The position numbers and the translations under genes were made by a program. A stretch of 64,000 nucleotides of DNA from Kocuria salsicia (GTDB lineage: Bacteria; Actinomycetota; Actinomycetes; Actinomycetales; Micrococcaceae). Positions 63,772-64,000 of this stretch are shown here, one piece after another (the first letter of the stretch is position 1; the number at the start of each line of letters is the position of its first letter). The notes beneath the pieces are model-generated. The model made no database searches, had not been told where the DNA came from, and was given only the letters and a program-made list of their open reading frames with translations. The stretch spans positions 51,488-115,487 of the forward strand of contig NZ_VELE01000010.1 of NCBI RefSeq assembly GCF_007681555.1. The letters are read 5' to 3'.

Positions 63772-64000
63772 GCGCTTCAGCTCCCTCGTGCCGCCGTGCT
63801 CATTCCTGGTTCATCCTGGCACGCTGGTGCCCTCGCGTGCCCACGAGACAGGGCGCCGCGGCGTCGTCGTGAATGGCGCATGCCGCCTTCCTCCTCCCCG
63901 GCGCCCATCCCTGCCTGCCCACTACCCCGGATCTTGTGGGGCTTGACCCTTGATCTTGGACACGCGGAATCCAGCACGATGCTGGGAGAAGCGAGAATCC
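63772..64000. other. Right-border region, possible insertion-sequence edge
   Basis: Contains one GACGACGCCGC word (inverse, 63858). The last 70 bases (CTTGACCCTTGATCTTGGACACGC... to the border; shorter pieces quoted) are less GC-rich than the genes. They recall the terminal region upstream of IS3-type transposase genes in actinobacteria, notably ATCTTGGACACGCGG. The element, if any, lies outside the window. Confidence 0.25.

Noticed and set aside
63930..64000. Definite insertion sequence at the right border
   Set aside because: The sequence resembles IS3-type ends only from memory; no transposase or terminal repeat pair is inside the window.

Overview
The window is high-GC DNA with dense, often overlapping genes (ATGA/GTGA stop-start overlaps), many GTG starts, leaderless-looking promoters and actinobacterial gene sets: BioQ-type biotin control, a RamB-type regulator beside isocitrate lyase, a SAM-IV riboswitch, and an sdhC of the B-type cytochrome b family. 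This suggests an actinobacterium, probably of the Micrococcaceae; a Kocuria-like genome is my best guess, but it is inference. I saw no rRNA, tRNA, phage genes or CRISPR array. A possible insertion-sequence edge is at the right border.

Layout. 1-5.3 kb: cardiolipin synthase end, zinc alcohol dehydrogenase, DinB-like protein, a methyltransferase remnant and an FMN monooxygenase. 5.3-8.5 kb: the monooxygenase and a divergent sulfonate-type ABC transporter are preceded by two different SAM riboswitch classes (SAM-IV and SAM-I), an organosulfur scavenging unit. 8.6-15.1 kb: acetyl-CoA synthetase, an sdhC-sdhB pair with no sdhA between, and SAM-I-controlled metY plus a CoA-binding protein. 15.2-25.7 kb: transporters (YkvI-like, AGCS alanine symporter, amino-acid permease), ilvD and an FGGY kinase. 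25.8-31.7 kb: biotin operon bioB-bioA-bioF-bioD with divergent bioQ. 32.5-38.6 kb: short-chain fatty acid/ketone-body set (atoE, thiolase, CoA-transferase, IclR regulator, 3-hydroxybutyrate dehydrogenase). 38.6-40 kb: SAM-I-controlled MetE-like enzyme. 40.2-62.7 kb: a nearly complete phenylacetate pathway (paaJ, F, H, I, Z, R, K, A-E, G and a likely uptake transporter). It is interrupted at 45-51.3 kb by three tandem lipoprotein paralogues, an RraA-like protein, ramB and aceA. A GAP-family membrane protein closes the window.

How the genes work together. PaaK activates phenylacetate, PaaABCDE epoxidises the ring, PaaG isomerises it, PaaZ opens and oxidises it, and PaaF/H/J finish beta-oxidation to acetyl-CoA and succinyl-CoA. 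Isocitrate lyase can then channel the acetyl-CoA through the glyoxylate shunt. A TetR regulator (PaaR) lies inside the cluster, and near-identical operator-like boxes precede several paa transcription units.

The most unusual structure is not in genes. (1) An 11-base word, GACGACGCCGC, occurs about twenty times on either strand. It lies only in intergenic DNA or in non-conserved protein tails and inserts, and several copies pair as inverted repeats in terminators. This resembles how DNA uptake sequences behave in other bacteria. (2) Three intergenic regions hold 23-bp units around TTTGCTCCGT at an exact 39-bp pitch, in direct or inverted orientation. Both are candidates for undescribed sequence systems.
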